A DNA stretch of 64,000 nucleotides, taken from contig NZ_JAQZAM010000005.1 in NCBI RefSeq assembly GCF_028737215.1, forward strand, positions 287,534 through 351,533, in the 5' to 3' direction. The translations under genes were made by a program, and so were the position numbers. The stretch is from Actinomycetospora chibensis. GTDB lineage: Bacteria > Actinomycetota > Actinomycetes > Mycobacteriales > Pseudonocardiaceae. The notes beneath the pieces are model-generated. The model was not told the origin of the DNA and searched no databases. It saw only the letters and a list, made by a program, of their open reading frames with translations. This document shows positions 46,829-54,509 of this stretch, in pieces; position 1 is the first letter of the stretch; every line of letters begins with the position of its first letter.

Positions 46829-48082
46829 GTGAGCGCTCCGGAGCGGCGAGCGGGCGGGCGCCGCGCGGCGCACCGTGCCCCGGAGCGCGCGCTGTTGGCC
46901 GAGGCCCGCGCCCTGCAGCCGCGCACGCTGGCGCTGCGGCGCGCCCTGCACCGTCACCCCGAGACCGGCCTCACGCTGCCCGTCACACAGGCCGCCGTGC
47001 TCTCCGCGCTCGAGGACCTGCCGCTCGAGGTCGACACCGGCCGGGAGTGCAGCTCGGTCGTCGCCGTCCTGCGCGGCGCGCGGCCGGGACCGTCGGTGCT
47101 CGTGCGCGCGGACATGGACGCGCTGCCGATGCACGAGGACACCGGGCTGCCGTTCTCCTCCGAGGTCGACGGCGCCATGCATTCCTGCGGGCACGACCTG
47201 CACACCGCGATGCTGGCGTCCACCGCCCGACTGCTCGCCGGGCGGCGCGACCGCCTCGCCGGCACCCTCGTCCTCATGTTCCAGCCCGGCGAGGAGAGCT
47301 CCCACGGCGCTCGCATGATGATCGCCGAGGGGCTGCTCTCGGCCGACGGGCCGGGTGGGACGCCCGAGTCGGCGATGGCCCTGCACGTCACGTCGCGCCT
47401 CGCGGCGGGCACGCTCCAGACGCGCCCCGACTCGATCATGGCGTCGTCCGACGACCTCCACGTGAGGGTCACCGGGCGGGGTGGGCACGCCTCGGCCCCG
47501 CACGACGCGCTCGATCCGGTGCCGGCCGCGGCGGCGATGGTCGGCGCGCTGCAGACGATGGTGACGCGGCGGGTGAGCGCGTTCGACCCGGCCGTGCTCA
47601 CCGTGGCCCACATCAGCGCCGGCACCACCACCAACGTCATCCCCGAGACCGCGACGCTCGAGGGCACCGTCCGCACGCTGTCGGAGGAGACCCGGGCCCG
47701 CGTGCTCGACGAGGTGACGCGGGTGTGCACCGGCGTGGCCGACGCCTACGGCTGCACCTGCGAGGTCGAGATCGAGGCCGGCTACCCCGTCACGGTCAAC
47801 GACCCGGACGTCGCCGACCGGGTGGCCGACGCCGGACGCTCCGTGCTCGGTTCGCGCTTCGTCGAGCCGATGCCGGACCCGATCATGGGCTCGGAGGACT
47901 TCTCCTACGTGCTCGGGCGCGTGCCCGGCGCACTGGCGTTCCTCGGGGCGTGCCCGGCGGACGTCGACCCGGCCGAGGCGCCGCCGAACCACTCCAACCG
48001 TGTCGTGTTCGACGAGGACGCCATGGTCGCCGGGGTGGCCCTGTACTCGGGGTACGTCCTGGACGCCCTCCGGCGGGCCTGA
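46829..48082 (+). CDS. M20-family amidohydrolase (hippurate hydrolase-like)
   Basis: This 417-residue metallo-amidohydrolase has LRRALHRHPETG, VRADMDALPMHE, the metal site HSCGHDLHTAML, MFQPGEE with the general base Glu, and a lid domain starting VRVTGRGGHAS AP. C-terminal GSEDFSYV supplies a further metal ligand. Such enzymes cleave N-acyl or aromatic amides of amino acids in the cytoplasm. GTG at 46829 is the first plausible start and lacks a strong ribosome site, so the N-terminal Arg-rich segment is uncertain. It is followed by tyrA on the same strand. Confidence 0.9.
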   Translation: MSAPERRAGGRRAAHRAPERALLAEARALQPRTLALRRALHRHPETGLTLPVTQAAVLSALEDLPLEVDTGRECSSVVAVLRGARPGPSVLVRADMDALPMHEDTGLPFSSEVDGAMHSCGHDLHTAMLASTARLLAGRRDRLAGTLVLMFQPGEESSHGARMMIAEGLLSADGPGGTPESAMALHVTSRLAAGTLQTRPDSIMASSDDLHVRVTGRGGHASAPHDALDPVPAAAAMVGALQTMVTRRVSAFDPAVLTVAHISAGTTTNVIPETATLEGTVRTLSEETRARVLDEVTRVCTGVADAYGCTCEVEIEAGYPVTVNDPDVADRVADAGRSVLGSRFVEPMPDPIMGSEDFSYVLGRVPGALAFLGACPADVDPAEAPPNHSNRVVFDEDAMVAGVALYSGYVLDALRRA

Positions 48083-48149
48083 GCCTCCGCGCGGCCCCCG
48101 TTCGGGCGCACCTCCCTCACTCTCCCGGGTCGTCCTAGGGTCGGGCCCC

Positions 48150-49187
48150 GTGGAAGCTGTCGTCGAATCCGCAGGTGCCACCCTCGCCGCCGCGCAGCGC
48201 CGCCCCGTGTGCGTGATCGGTCTCGGCCTCATCGGCGGCTCGTTGCTGCGCGCCGCCACCGACGCCGGCCGGTCCGCCTGGGGCGCGTCCGCCTCGACGA
48301 CGACCGCCGAGAAGGCCGCCGCCGACGGCTACGACGTCGCCGTCTCGGTCGACGCGGCGCTCGCCCGCGCCGCCGCCGAGGACGCCCTGGTCGTGCTGGC
48401 GGTCCCGCTGACCGCCCTGGACGACGTCCTCGCCGTCGTGGCCCGCGAGGCCCCCGGCTGCCGACTCACCGACGTCACCAGCGTCAAGGGCCCGGTGGCC
48501 GAGGCCGTCGCCCGCCGGGCGCCCGCGACCCGCTTCGTCGGCGGTCACCCGATGACCGGCACGGAGTTCTCCGGGTGGGACGCGGGGTCGCTGCAGCTCT
48601 TCCACGAGAAGGTCTGGGTGGTCGCGACCGAGGACGACGCCGACCTCGAGGTGTGGGTCGACGTCGCCGCCCTCGCGCTGGCCTGCGGGGCGGTCGTCGT
48701 GCCCGCCGCCGCCGACGAGCACGACCTCGCCGTCGCCCGGATCTCCCACCTGCCGCACCTGCTCGCGGCCGTCCTCGCGTCCGTGGGCGCCGACGGCGGC
48801 GAGCTCGCCCTGGCGCTGGCCGCGGGGTCGTTCACCGACGGCACCCGCGTGGCGGCCACCCGTCCCGAGCTCACCGCCGCGATGTGCGAGGGCAACCGCG
48901 CCGCGCTGCTGTCGTCGCTCGACGACGCCCTGGGCCGCCTCGGCGCCGCCCGCGGCTCGCTGGCCTCCACCGGCGGGCTGCTGTCCACGCTCACCGCAGG
49001 CCACGACGGTCGCGAGGCGCTCGACGTGGCCCGGCGGGCCCGCCGCGAAGTGCGCATCGACCTCGAGGGGACGCCCGCCGAGTTCCTCGAGGCCATGCGG
49101 GAGGTGGGCCGCACCGGCGGCCGGGTCATCGGCTGGACGCCCGAGGCCCTGGAGGCGGCGTTCGGGAGCGAGGACCAGGAGCCGTAG
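48150..49187 (+). CDS. tyrA: Prephenate dehydrogenase
   Basis: This 345-residue protein has the NAD-binding motif CVIGLGLIGGSLLRA, LVVLAVPL, VTSVKGPV and the substrate-binding HPMTGTEFSGW. These are followed by ARISHLPHLLAAVLA and a helical dimerisation domain. It oxidatively decarboxylates prephenate to 4-hydroxyphenylpyruvate for tyrosine synthesis. GTG at 48150 follows the M20 gene by 67 bases. Its location beside tadA matches mycobacteria (Rv3752c-Rv3754). Confidence 0.94.
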   Translation: MEAVVESAGATLAAAQRRPVCVIGLGLIGGSLLRAATDAGRSAWGASASTTTAEKAAADGYDVAVSVDAALARAAAEDALVVLAVPLTALDDVLAVVAREAPGCRLTDVTSVKGPVAEAVARRAPATRFVGGHPMTGTEFSGWDAGSLQLFHEKVWVVATEDDADLEVWVDVAALALACGAVVVPAAADEHDLAVARISHLPHLLAAVLASVGADGGELALALAAGSFTDGTRVAATRPELTAAMCEGNRAALLSSLDDALGRLGAARGSLASTGGLLSTLTAGHDGREALDVARRARREVRIDLEGTPAEFLEAMREVGRTGGRVIGWTPEALEAAFGSEDQEP

Positions 49188-49216
49188 GCGTCGCGGCGGG
49201 GGCCGGTGTCTCGACC

Positions 49217-49444
49217 TCAGCCCAGCCGCCTCCGCAGCAGCGACCGCGTGGCGGCGTCCGGCGCGGGGGGTGCCTGGCGCCGGGAGGGGGCCGACGACGC
49301 GTGGACGGTCCTCTCGTAGGCCCGGTCCAGCGCCAGTTCGGCGCGGTCGAGGGCGGTGCGGGCACGCCCGAGCACCGCGAACGTGTCGTGCCGGCGGCCG
49401 CGGCCGGCCCGTCGTGGTGGGACGCTCTCCGGGGGCTGTGGCAC
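49217..49444 (-). CDS. Small hypothetical basic protein
   Basis: This 75-residue Arg/Ala/Pro-rich protein has one helix-like segment (TALDRAELALDRAYERTV). It starts at GTG 49444, 13 bases after the ANTAR gene stop on the same strand, so it could be co-transcribed. No family is recognised and there is only a weak ribosome site. It may be a shadow frame. Confidence 0.35.
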   Translation of the reverse strand: MPQPPESVPPRRAGRGRRHDTFAVLGRARTALDRAELALDRAYERTVHASSAPSRRQAPPAPDAATRSLLRRRLG

Positions 49445-49457
49445 GGCTGCGGTGTCC

Positions 49458-50222
49458 TCACTCGCGGGTGGCGGCGGCGGTGCCCGTCGTCTCGGGGGAC
49501 CGGCGGGCGGTCACCTCGCCGACCAGCCAGCGCGCGACCTCGATGAGCTTCATGTTGGTCTCCTGCGACGACTGCACCAGCAGCTGGAAGACACCGTCGT
49601 CGTCGAGCGTGAAGCGCTCCATGACGATGCCCTTCGCCTGGCCGATGACGTCCCGGCTGTCGACCGCCCGCCGCAGGTGTCGCGCGTTCTCGGCGCCGTA
49701 GAGCAGCAGAGCGGCCTGGGCGCCGAAGAGTCCCGCCAGGGTCCTCGCGTGCTCGTCGAAGACGTCGGCGTCGTGGGCGTAGAGGTTCAGCGCCGCGAGG
49801 GGTCCGGCGGCCACCCGCAGCTGGGTCGACAACAGGCCCCGGTACCCCGCCTCCACGGCGATCGGGGCGAACCGCGGCCACCGGCCCGCGTCGGCGTCGG
49901 CGTCGGCGTCGGCGAGGTCCTGGGCGACGACGACCCCGTTGTCGGGCGGGGTCTCGAGGGCCGCCAGGCAGGGACCCTCGTTGAACTCGTTCTGGGTCTC
50001 GTCGAGCCGGCGGATGGCGTCGTTCGTCGGGTGCCGCGTGTCGACACGGCCGCCCTCGGTCATCGAGATGCTGCCGTCGTCCACCCCGGGGATCGTCTCG
50101 ACGGCCGAGGTGACGATCTGCTCCAGCGTCACGTCGAGGTCCCGGATGCCGCGCGGGCTGCTCAGCTCGTCCGCACTGCGGCGCATGGCCTCGACCAGCT
50201 TCTCGCCGTCGATGTCGCTCAT
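49458..50222 (-). CDS. GAF-ANTAR RNA-binding regulator
   Basis: This 254-residue protein has an N-terminal GAF domain (~20-165; SISMTEGGRVDTRHPTNDA, NEFNEGPCLAAL, AALNLYAHDADVFD). The C-terminal ANTAR domain (~185-240) has NARHLRRAVDSRDVIGQAKG, IVMERF and NMKLIEVARWLV. ANTAR domains bind twin hairpins in RNA and act in transcription antitermination; the actinobacterial GAF-ANTAR class is common and largely uncharacterised. A (GCGTCG) hexanucleotide repeat lies inside the GAF region. ATG at 50222 is supported by an upstream GGAGGAG. Confidence 0.9.
   Translation of the reverse strand: MSDIDGEKLVEAMRRSADELSSPRGIRDLDVTLEQIVTSAVETIPGVDDGSISMTEGGRVDTRHPTNDAIRRLDETQNEFNEGPCLAALETPPDNGVVVAQDLADADADADAGRWPRFAPIAVEAGYRGLLSTQLRVAAGPLAALNLYAHDADVFDEHARTLAGLFGAQAALLLYGAENARHLRRAVDSRDVIGQAKGIVMERFTLDDDGVFQLLVQSSQETNMKLIEVARWLVGEVTARRSPETTGTAAATRE
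49888..49914. repeat. Hexanucleotide tandem repeat inside the ANTAR gene
   Basis: Four GCGTCG units plus a partial unit encode an Asp-Ala run in the GAF domain of the ANTAR regulator. Changes in copy number would keep the frame. Confidence 0.8.
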
Positions 50223-50477
50223 CTCTCCCGCTCCTCCGGGGGCGTCTCGCGGAGGTACCCACACGGCTCGAGGCCGCCGGCGGGCCACACGAGATGCCGT
50301 CACGTCCACCCCGGAGGGGATCGCTCGATGGACCTGCCACGTCGAGGGAGGTCCGTCCTGCACCCATCCCTTGGCCGTGTGGTCGACCGCGAACCCGAGG
50401 ACCAGGCTACGACGGGGGGCAAGCAGCGGAGGGCCTCGCCGCCGCAGTGACGAGGTGGCCGACGCCGGACGACCGGC

Positions 50478-51185
50478 TCAGAACAGCGTGTCGTGCTGGG
50501 GCATGCGCTCGCGGCGGGCGTGACGGGGCCGCCGGGAGGATGTCGTCGACGGGACCGGGGACGCCCCGGACGCCACGGTGGCCGGGGGGCCGGCGTGCGC
50601 TCCGGCACGCGGCGCGTGCGGGGCGACGCGGACCCAGTCGCCGCCCGAGTCGCCCGAGCGGTACGGCGTGCCCCGGCGCTTGGCGATCACCCCGGACAGC
50701 CGCTGGGCGACGACGCCCGCGAGCAGGGCGGGCCCGTCGTCGTAGGCCGGCGAGATCTGGATGCGGGTGGCCCGCGAGAGGTCGAGGCGCGAGAGCACCG
50801 CGCGCCGCTCCTCGAGGGGCCGGGGGTCGAGCGGCACGCCGTAGAGCCGCATGACGTCGTAGACCATGAACACCGCCGGACGCTCGCGGGCGAGCGCGCG
50901 GGCGCGGGTGGCGTCCTCCACCCCGAGACGCTCGCCCAGGGCGTCCGCCGACGGGCTCCCGCCGTCGAGCATCACGGCCTCGCCGTCGAGCAGGCCGTCG
51001 GCGACGGCGTCGACGAGACCGGCGAACTCGGGGAACCGGGCGGTGACGTCCTCACCGTCGGCGGTGCACAGCGTCAGCTCGCCCTGGTCGACGTCGGCGA
51101 GCAGGCGGACACCCGCCCAGTCGACCTCGTAGCTCCACGCGCCCTCGACCGGCAGGTCACCGGGAACGGGGAGCATCGGGAGCAC
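50478..51185 (-). CDS. Degenerate ATP-dependent DNA ligase-like protein beside ku
   Basis: This ~235-residue protein follows the ligase adenylation domain order: WSYEVDWAGVR at motif I, FPEFAGL, LLDGEAV (Glu69 kept), VFMVYDVMRLYG, SGVIAKRR and GDWVRV. The nucleotidyl-accepting lysine of KWDG is Asp22 and the next Asp is Ala24; the motif V lysines are absent and there is no OB-fold domain. It is therefore unlikely to seal DNA by itself. Arg-rich tail RHARRERMPQ at the end. It is divergent from ku across 141 bases, so a helper role in end joining is plausible (inference). GTG at 51185 or ATG at 51176 may be the start. Confidence 0.75.
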   Translation of the reverse strand: MLPMLPVPGDLPVEGAWSYEVDWAGVRLLADVDQGELTLCTADGEDVTARFPEFAGLVDAVADGLLDGEAVMLDGGSPSADALGERLGVEDATRARALARERPAVFMVYDVMRLYGVPLDPRPLEERRAVLSRLDLSRATRIQISPAYDDGPALLAGVVAQRLSGVIAKRRGTPYRSGDSGGDWVRVAPHAPRAGAHAGPPATVASGASPVPSTTSSRRPRHARRERMPQHDTLF

Positions 51186-51326
51186 GACGCCATCGTGCCC
51201 CCGTCCACCGACAACGGCGGGGACCGGGGTCGGCGCGTCATTGACTGGGACGAGTGGTGCCGGTGGGGCATGCTGGTGCCGACGCACGGTGAGGAGACCA
51301 CGCACCGTGCCCGCCGAGAGGGGCCG

Positions 51327-52340
51327 ATGATGCGCGCGATCTGGAACGGCGCCGTGTCGTTCGGGCTCGTGAACGTGCCGGTGCGGCTCTACGCCGCCAC
51401 CAGCAACCACGACATCCGTTTCCACCAGGTGCACGAGCGCGACGGCGGACGCATCCGCCAGAAGCGCACCTGCTCGGTCTGCGGCGAGGAGGTCCAGTAC
51501 TCCGAGATCGCCAAGGGCTACGAGACCGACGACGGCCAGCTGATCATGCTGGACGACGACGACCTCTCGACCCTGCCGGTGGCGAGCGGGCACGAGATCG
51601 GCGTCGTGCAGTTCGTGCCCTCGGACCAGATCGACGCCCTGCTGCTCGACAAGAGCTACTACCTCGAGCCCGAGAGCAAGGCGGTCAAGCCCTACGCGCT
51701 GCTGCGCGAGGCGCTGCGCGAGACCGACCGCATGGCCGTGGTCAAGGTGGCGCTGCGACAGCGGGAGACGCTGGCGCTGCTGCGGGTGCGCGACAACGCG
51801 ATCGTGCTGCAGACGATGCTCTGGCCCGACGAGGTGCGCGAGCCCGAGTTCGAGACCCTGCGCACCGAGGTCGAGCTCCGCCCGCAGGAGATGCAGATGG
51901 CGTCCTCACTGGTCGAGAGCCTCTCGGGCGACTTCCAGTCCGACCAGTTCGAGGACGACTACCGCCAGGCGATGGTCGACCTGATCGACTACAAGATCGA
52001 GCACGGCGGTGGACGTCCCACGCCGGAGGCCGCGCCCACCGAGGAGGGCGACGACATGACCGACCTCCTCACCGCGCTGCGCCGCAGCGTCGAGGCGGCC
52101 GGGGGCAAGGCACCGGCCGAGGAGCCCGCGGCGGCGTCGTCGGACACGACGGACGGGACCGAGGACGCCGCGGCCGAGGAGAAGCCGAAGCGCTCGCGCG
52201 CGAAGAAGACGGCGGAGAAGAAGGACGAGGCGCCCGCCGAGGAGGCGCCGAAGAAGTCCTCGACCCGCAAGTCGTCGAAGAAGAAGTCCGACGAGGACGA
52301 GGACGAGACGGCCAAGGGCGGGCGCTCCAAGACCGCCTGA
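51327..52340 (+). CDS. ku: Non-homologous end-joining protein Ku
   Basis: This 337-residue bacterial Ku starts with the canonical AIWNGAVSFGLVNVPVRLY and continues with the conserved HQVHERDGGRIRQKR, LDKSYYLEPE, YALLREAL and PEVELRPQEMQMA-like core (residues 1-250). The C-terminal extension (~260-337) is rich in Lys, Glu and Ser (KPKRSRAKKTAEKK), like the lysine tails of actinobacterial Ku that let the protein move along DNA. ATG at 51327 follows GAGAGGGG. A ligase-like gene lies divergent upstream, but the window has no intact LigD. Confidence 0.95.
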   Translation: MMRAIWNGAVSFGLVNVPVRLYAATSNHDIRFHQVHERDGGRIRQKRTCSVCGEEVQYSEIAKGYETDDGQLIMLDDDDLSTLPVASGHEIGVVQFVPSDQIDALLLDKSYYLEPESKAVKPYALLREALRETDRMAVVKVALRQRETLALLRVRDNAIVLQTMLWPDEVREPEFETLRTEVELRPQEMQMASSLVESLSGDFQSDQFEDDYRQAMVDLIDYKIEHGGGRPTPEAAPTEEGDDMTDLLTALRRSVEAAGGKAPAEEPAAASSDTTDGTEDAAAEEKPKRSRAKKTAEKKDEAPAEEAPKKSSTRKSSKKKSDEDEDETAKGGRSKTA

Positions 52341-52347
52341 GCGGGCC

Positions 52348-52572
52348 TCAGTTCGCGAGCGCGTCCTGCTCGGGGACGTCGTAGCCCTGATCCTCGATCA
52401 CGTCGACGAGGGCCCGGACGGTGACGGCGTCGTCGTGCTCCACCCGCACGAGGCGGCCGTCGACGTCGACCTCGACGGTCCGCACGCCGTCGAGCGGACC
52501 CACGGCACCCTCGATCGCCGACTTGCAGTGCCCGCAGTGGATCTCCGGGACCGACAGGGTGGTGCTGGTCAT
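52348..52572 (-). CDS. Heavy-metal-associated (HMA) domain protein, CopZ-like
   Basis: This 74-residue ferredoxin-like metal chaperone has the metal-binding loop PEIHCGHCKSAIEGAV (CxxC), strands RTVEVDVDGRLVRVEH and the terminal EDQGYDV. It probably carries copper or a similar soft metal in the cytoplasm. ATG at 52572 has GGAGG upstream. It converges on ku with a seven-base gap. No copper ATPase is in the window. Confidence 0.9.
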   Translation of the reverse strand: MTSTTLSVPEIHCGHCKSAIEGAVGPLDGVRTVEVDVDGRLVRVEHDDAVTVRALVDVIEDQGYDVPEQDALAN

Positions 52573-52697
52573 CGACGTGCCTCCGTTTCGTCGCGTCGGG
52601 GCCGGGGGAGCCCGTCGCGTCCACGGCACCGTCCCTCATCGGGCGCGGTGCGATACCCCCCCAGGGTAACCACGACGCGAGGGAGCGCTGGACGACG

Positions 52698-53285
52698 ATG
52701 GCCGAGAACGCACCGCTGCAGGGCAGGACCGTCATGTTCCTCTGCGCCAAGGAGGGCACCGAGCAGGTCGAGCTCACCGAGCCCTGGAAGGCGGTCCAGG
52801 AGGCGGGCGGCACCCCGGTGCTGGTCTCCGAGACGCCCGGGTCCATCCAGGCCTTCCACCACCTCGACAAGGGCGACCGCTTCGACGTCGACGCGGTGAT
52901 CACCCAGGTCAAGATCGAGAACTACGACGCCCTGGTGCTGCCGGGCGGCGTGGCCAACCCCGACCTGCTGCGCACCATCCCGGACGTCGTCCAGGTGGTC
53001 GGGCAGTTCTTCGCGAACCGCAAGCCGGTCGCCGCGATCTGCCACGCGGCGTGGACGCTCGTCGAGGCCGACGTCCTGAGCGGCCGTCGCCTGACCTCGT
53101 TCCCGAGCATCGCCACCGACCTGCGCAACGCCGGCGCGGAGTGGGTCGACGAGGAGGTCGTGGTGGACGACGGCCTGATCACCAGCCGGAGCCCCGACGA
53201 TCTGCCCGCCTTCTGCCGCACGCTCGTCCAGGAGTTCGCCAACGCCCCGACGCCCGCGCACGCGCTGAGCGCCGACCAGGCCTGA
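52698..53285 (+). CDS. DJ-1/PfpI-family type 1 glutamine amidotransferase-like protein
   Basis: This 195-residue protein has the DJ-1/PfpI fold: FLCAKEGTEQVELTEPWKAV with an acidic residue, YDALVLPGGVANPD, and the nucleophile elbow VAAICHAAWTLV with active-site Cys and following His. The C-terminus has SRSPDDLPAFCRTLVQEF. This type includes general stress protein 18-like deglycases or chaperones; the exact activity is not established. ATG at 52698 follows GGGAGCG. Confidence 0.92.
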   Translation: MAENAPLQGRTVMFLCAKEGTEQVELTEPWKAVQEAGGTPVLVSETPGSIQAFHHLDKGDRFDVDAVITQVKIENYDALVLPGGVANPDLLRTIPDVVQVVGQFFANRKPVAAICHAAWTLVEADVLSGRRLTSFPSIATDLRNAGAEWVDEEVVVDDGLITSRSPDDLPAFCRTLVQEFANAPTPAHALSADQA

Positions 53286-53308
53286 GGCTGCACCGTATGG
53301 ACGCCGGG

Positions 53309-53327
53309 CGACCCCCGAACGGGGTCG
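53309..53327 (+). terminator. Hairpin after the DJ-1/PfpI gene
   Basis: CGACCCC and GGGGTCG form a 7-bp stem with a CGAAC loop 24 bases after the stop codon. The stem has no T-run. Confidence 0.55.
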
Positions 53328-53377
53328 GTCGGCGTCGTCGCGCGGAGCACACAGGTGGCGGGACATACTCCCGCCCC

Positions 53378-54499
53378 ATGCGCAGACGCACCGCCCGTGC
53401 CGTGGTCGCCGTCGGTCTGATCGCGGGGCTCGCGGCCGCCGGCTGCAGCAACGACGCACCGACCCCGCCCGCCGCCCCCGCGAGCCCGGCCCCGCCGGTC
53501 CCGACGACCACCGGGTTCCTGCCGCCCGGCGTGCCCACCGAGGGCACGCGCCCGCCGACGGAGAACCTGCCGCTGGCCGCCGAGCCGCTCGGCGCGCCGG
53601 AGCCGACGAGCACGCCGCCGGGCCGCCAGGTCCAGGTCGGCGACGCCCCCGAGGGCGTCGTGGTCGACCCGGTGACCCGCACCGTGGCCGTCGCCAAGCG
53701 CAACCCGAACGAGCTGGTCCTCCTCGACGCCGACACCGGCGAGGTCCGCGGGCGCACGCCGCTGCCCGGGTTCGTGCGGCACCTCCAGCTCGCCGGCCCC
53801 GGCGGGCCCGTGCTGGTGCCCGTCGAGAGCGCCAACGCCGTGGTCCGCGTCGACCTGCCCGGGGGCACCGCGCAGGCGCCGATCGTCGTCGGCACCGTGC
53901 CCCACGACGTCACCCAGGCCCCCAACGGGACCGTCATGGCCGCCGACGAGCTCGGCGGCACCGTCTCCGCCGTGCGCGGCGACCAGGTGGTCAAGGTGTT
54001 CACCGACGCCGTCCAGCCCGCCGGGATCGTGCCGGTCGGCAACATCGTCGGCATGGTCGACGTCCGCAAGAACACGCTGACGACCTACGACGTGGACACC
54101 CTGCGCATCGTCGGGGAGGTGCCGTCCGGGGCCGGCCCGACGCACATGGTGGCCGACCGGCACGGCCGCATGATCGCGACCGACACGCGCGGAAACGCGG
54201 TGATCGTCTTCGAGCCGACCTCCGGGCCGAACGGCGGGCCACGCGAGGTCGCCCGCGTCGCCCAGCCCGGCGGGCCCTACGGCATCACCTACGACCCCGC
54301 GCGCGACCGCGTCTACGTGGCGTCCTCGGGCACCAACGAGGTCATCGCCTACGACATGACGACGCCGCAGCCGCGCGAGGTCGGACGGGTCGCCACGGTG
54401 CAGAACCCCTACACGCTCGGCGTCGACCCGCAGACGGGCCGGCTCTACGTCGCCGGCGTCTCCACCGGCGCCGTGCAGATCGTCGACCCGCCCGCCTAG
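53378..54499 (+). CDS. Lipoprotein with YncE-like beta-propeller
   Basis: This 373-residue exported protein has an N-terminal signal with a lipobox (GLAAAGCSN, lipid Cys near residue 23) and a Pro/Thr-rich spacer (~25-85). At least six YncE/NHL-like repeats follow (PEGVVVDPVTRTVAVAKRN, PHDVTQAPNGTVMAADELG, PYGITYDPARDRVYVASSG, PYTLGVDPQTGRLYVAGVS). It is probably attached to the outer face of the membrane and binds an unknown ligand or protein. ATG at 53378 places the lipobox correctly. It ends 10 bases from the convergent LCP gene. Confidence 0.9.
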   Translation: MRRRTARAVVAVGLIAGLAAAGCSNDAPTPPAAPASPAPPVPTTTGFLPPGVPTEGTRPPTENLPLAAEPLGAPEPTSTPPGRQVQVGDAPEGVVVDPVTRTVAVAKRNPNELVLLDADTGEVRGRTPLPGFVRHLQLAGPGGPVLVPVESANAVVRVDLPGGTAQAPIVVGTVPHDVTQAPNGTVMAADELGGTVSAVRGDQVVKVFTDAVQPAGIVPVGNIVGMVDVRKNTLTTYDVDTLRIVGEVPSGAGPTHMVADRHGRMIATDTRGNAVIVFEPTSGPNGGPREVARVAQPGGPYGITYDPARDRVYVASSGTNEVIAYDMTTPQPREVGRVATVQNPYTLGVDPQTGRLYVAGVSTGAVQIVDPPA

Positions 54500-54509
54500 A
54501 GCCTGCCGG

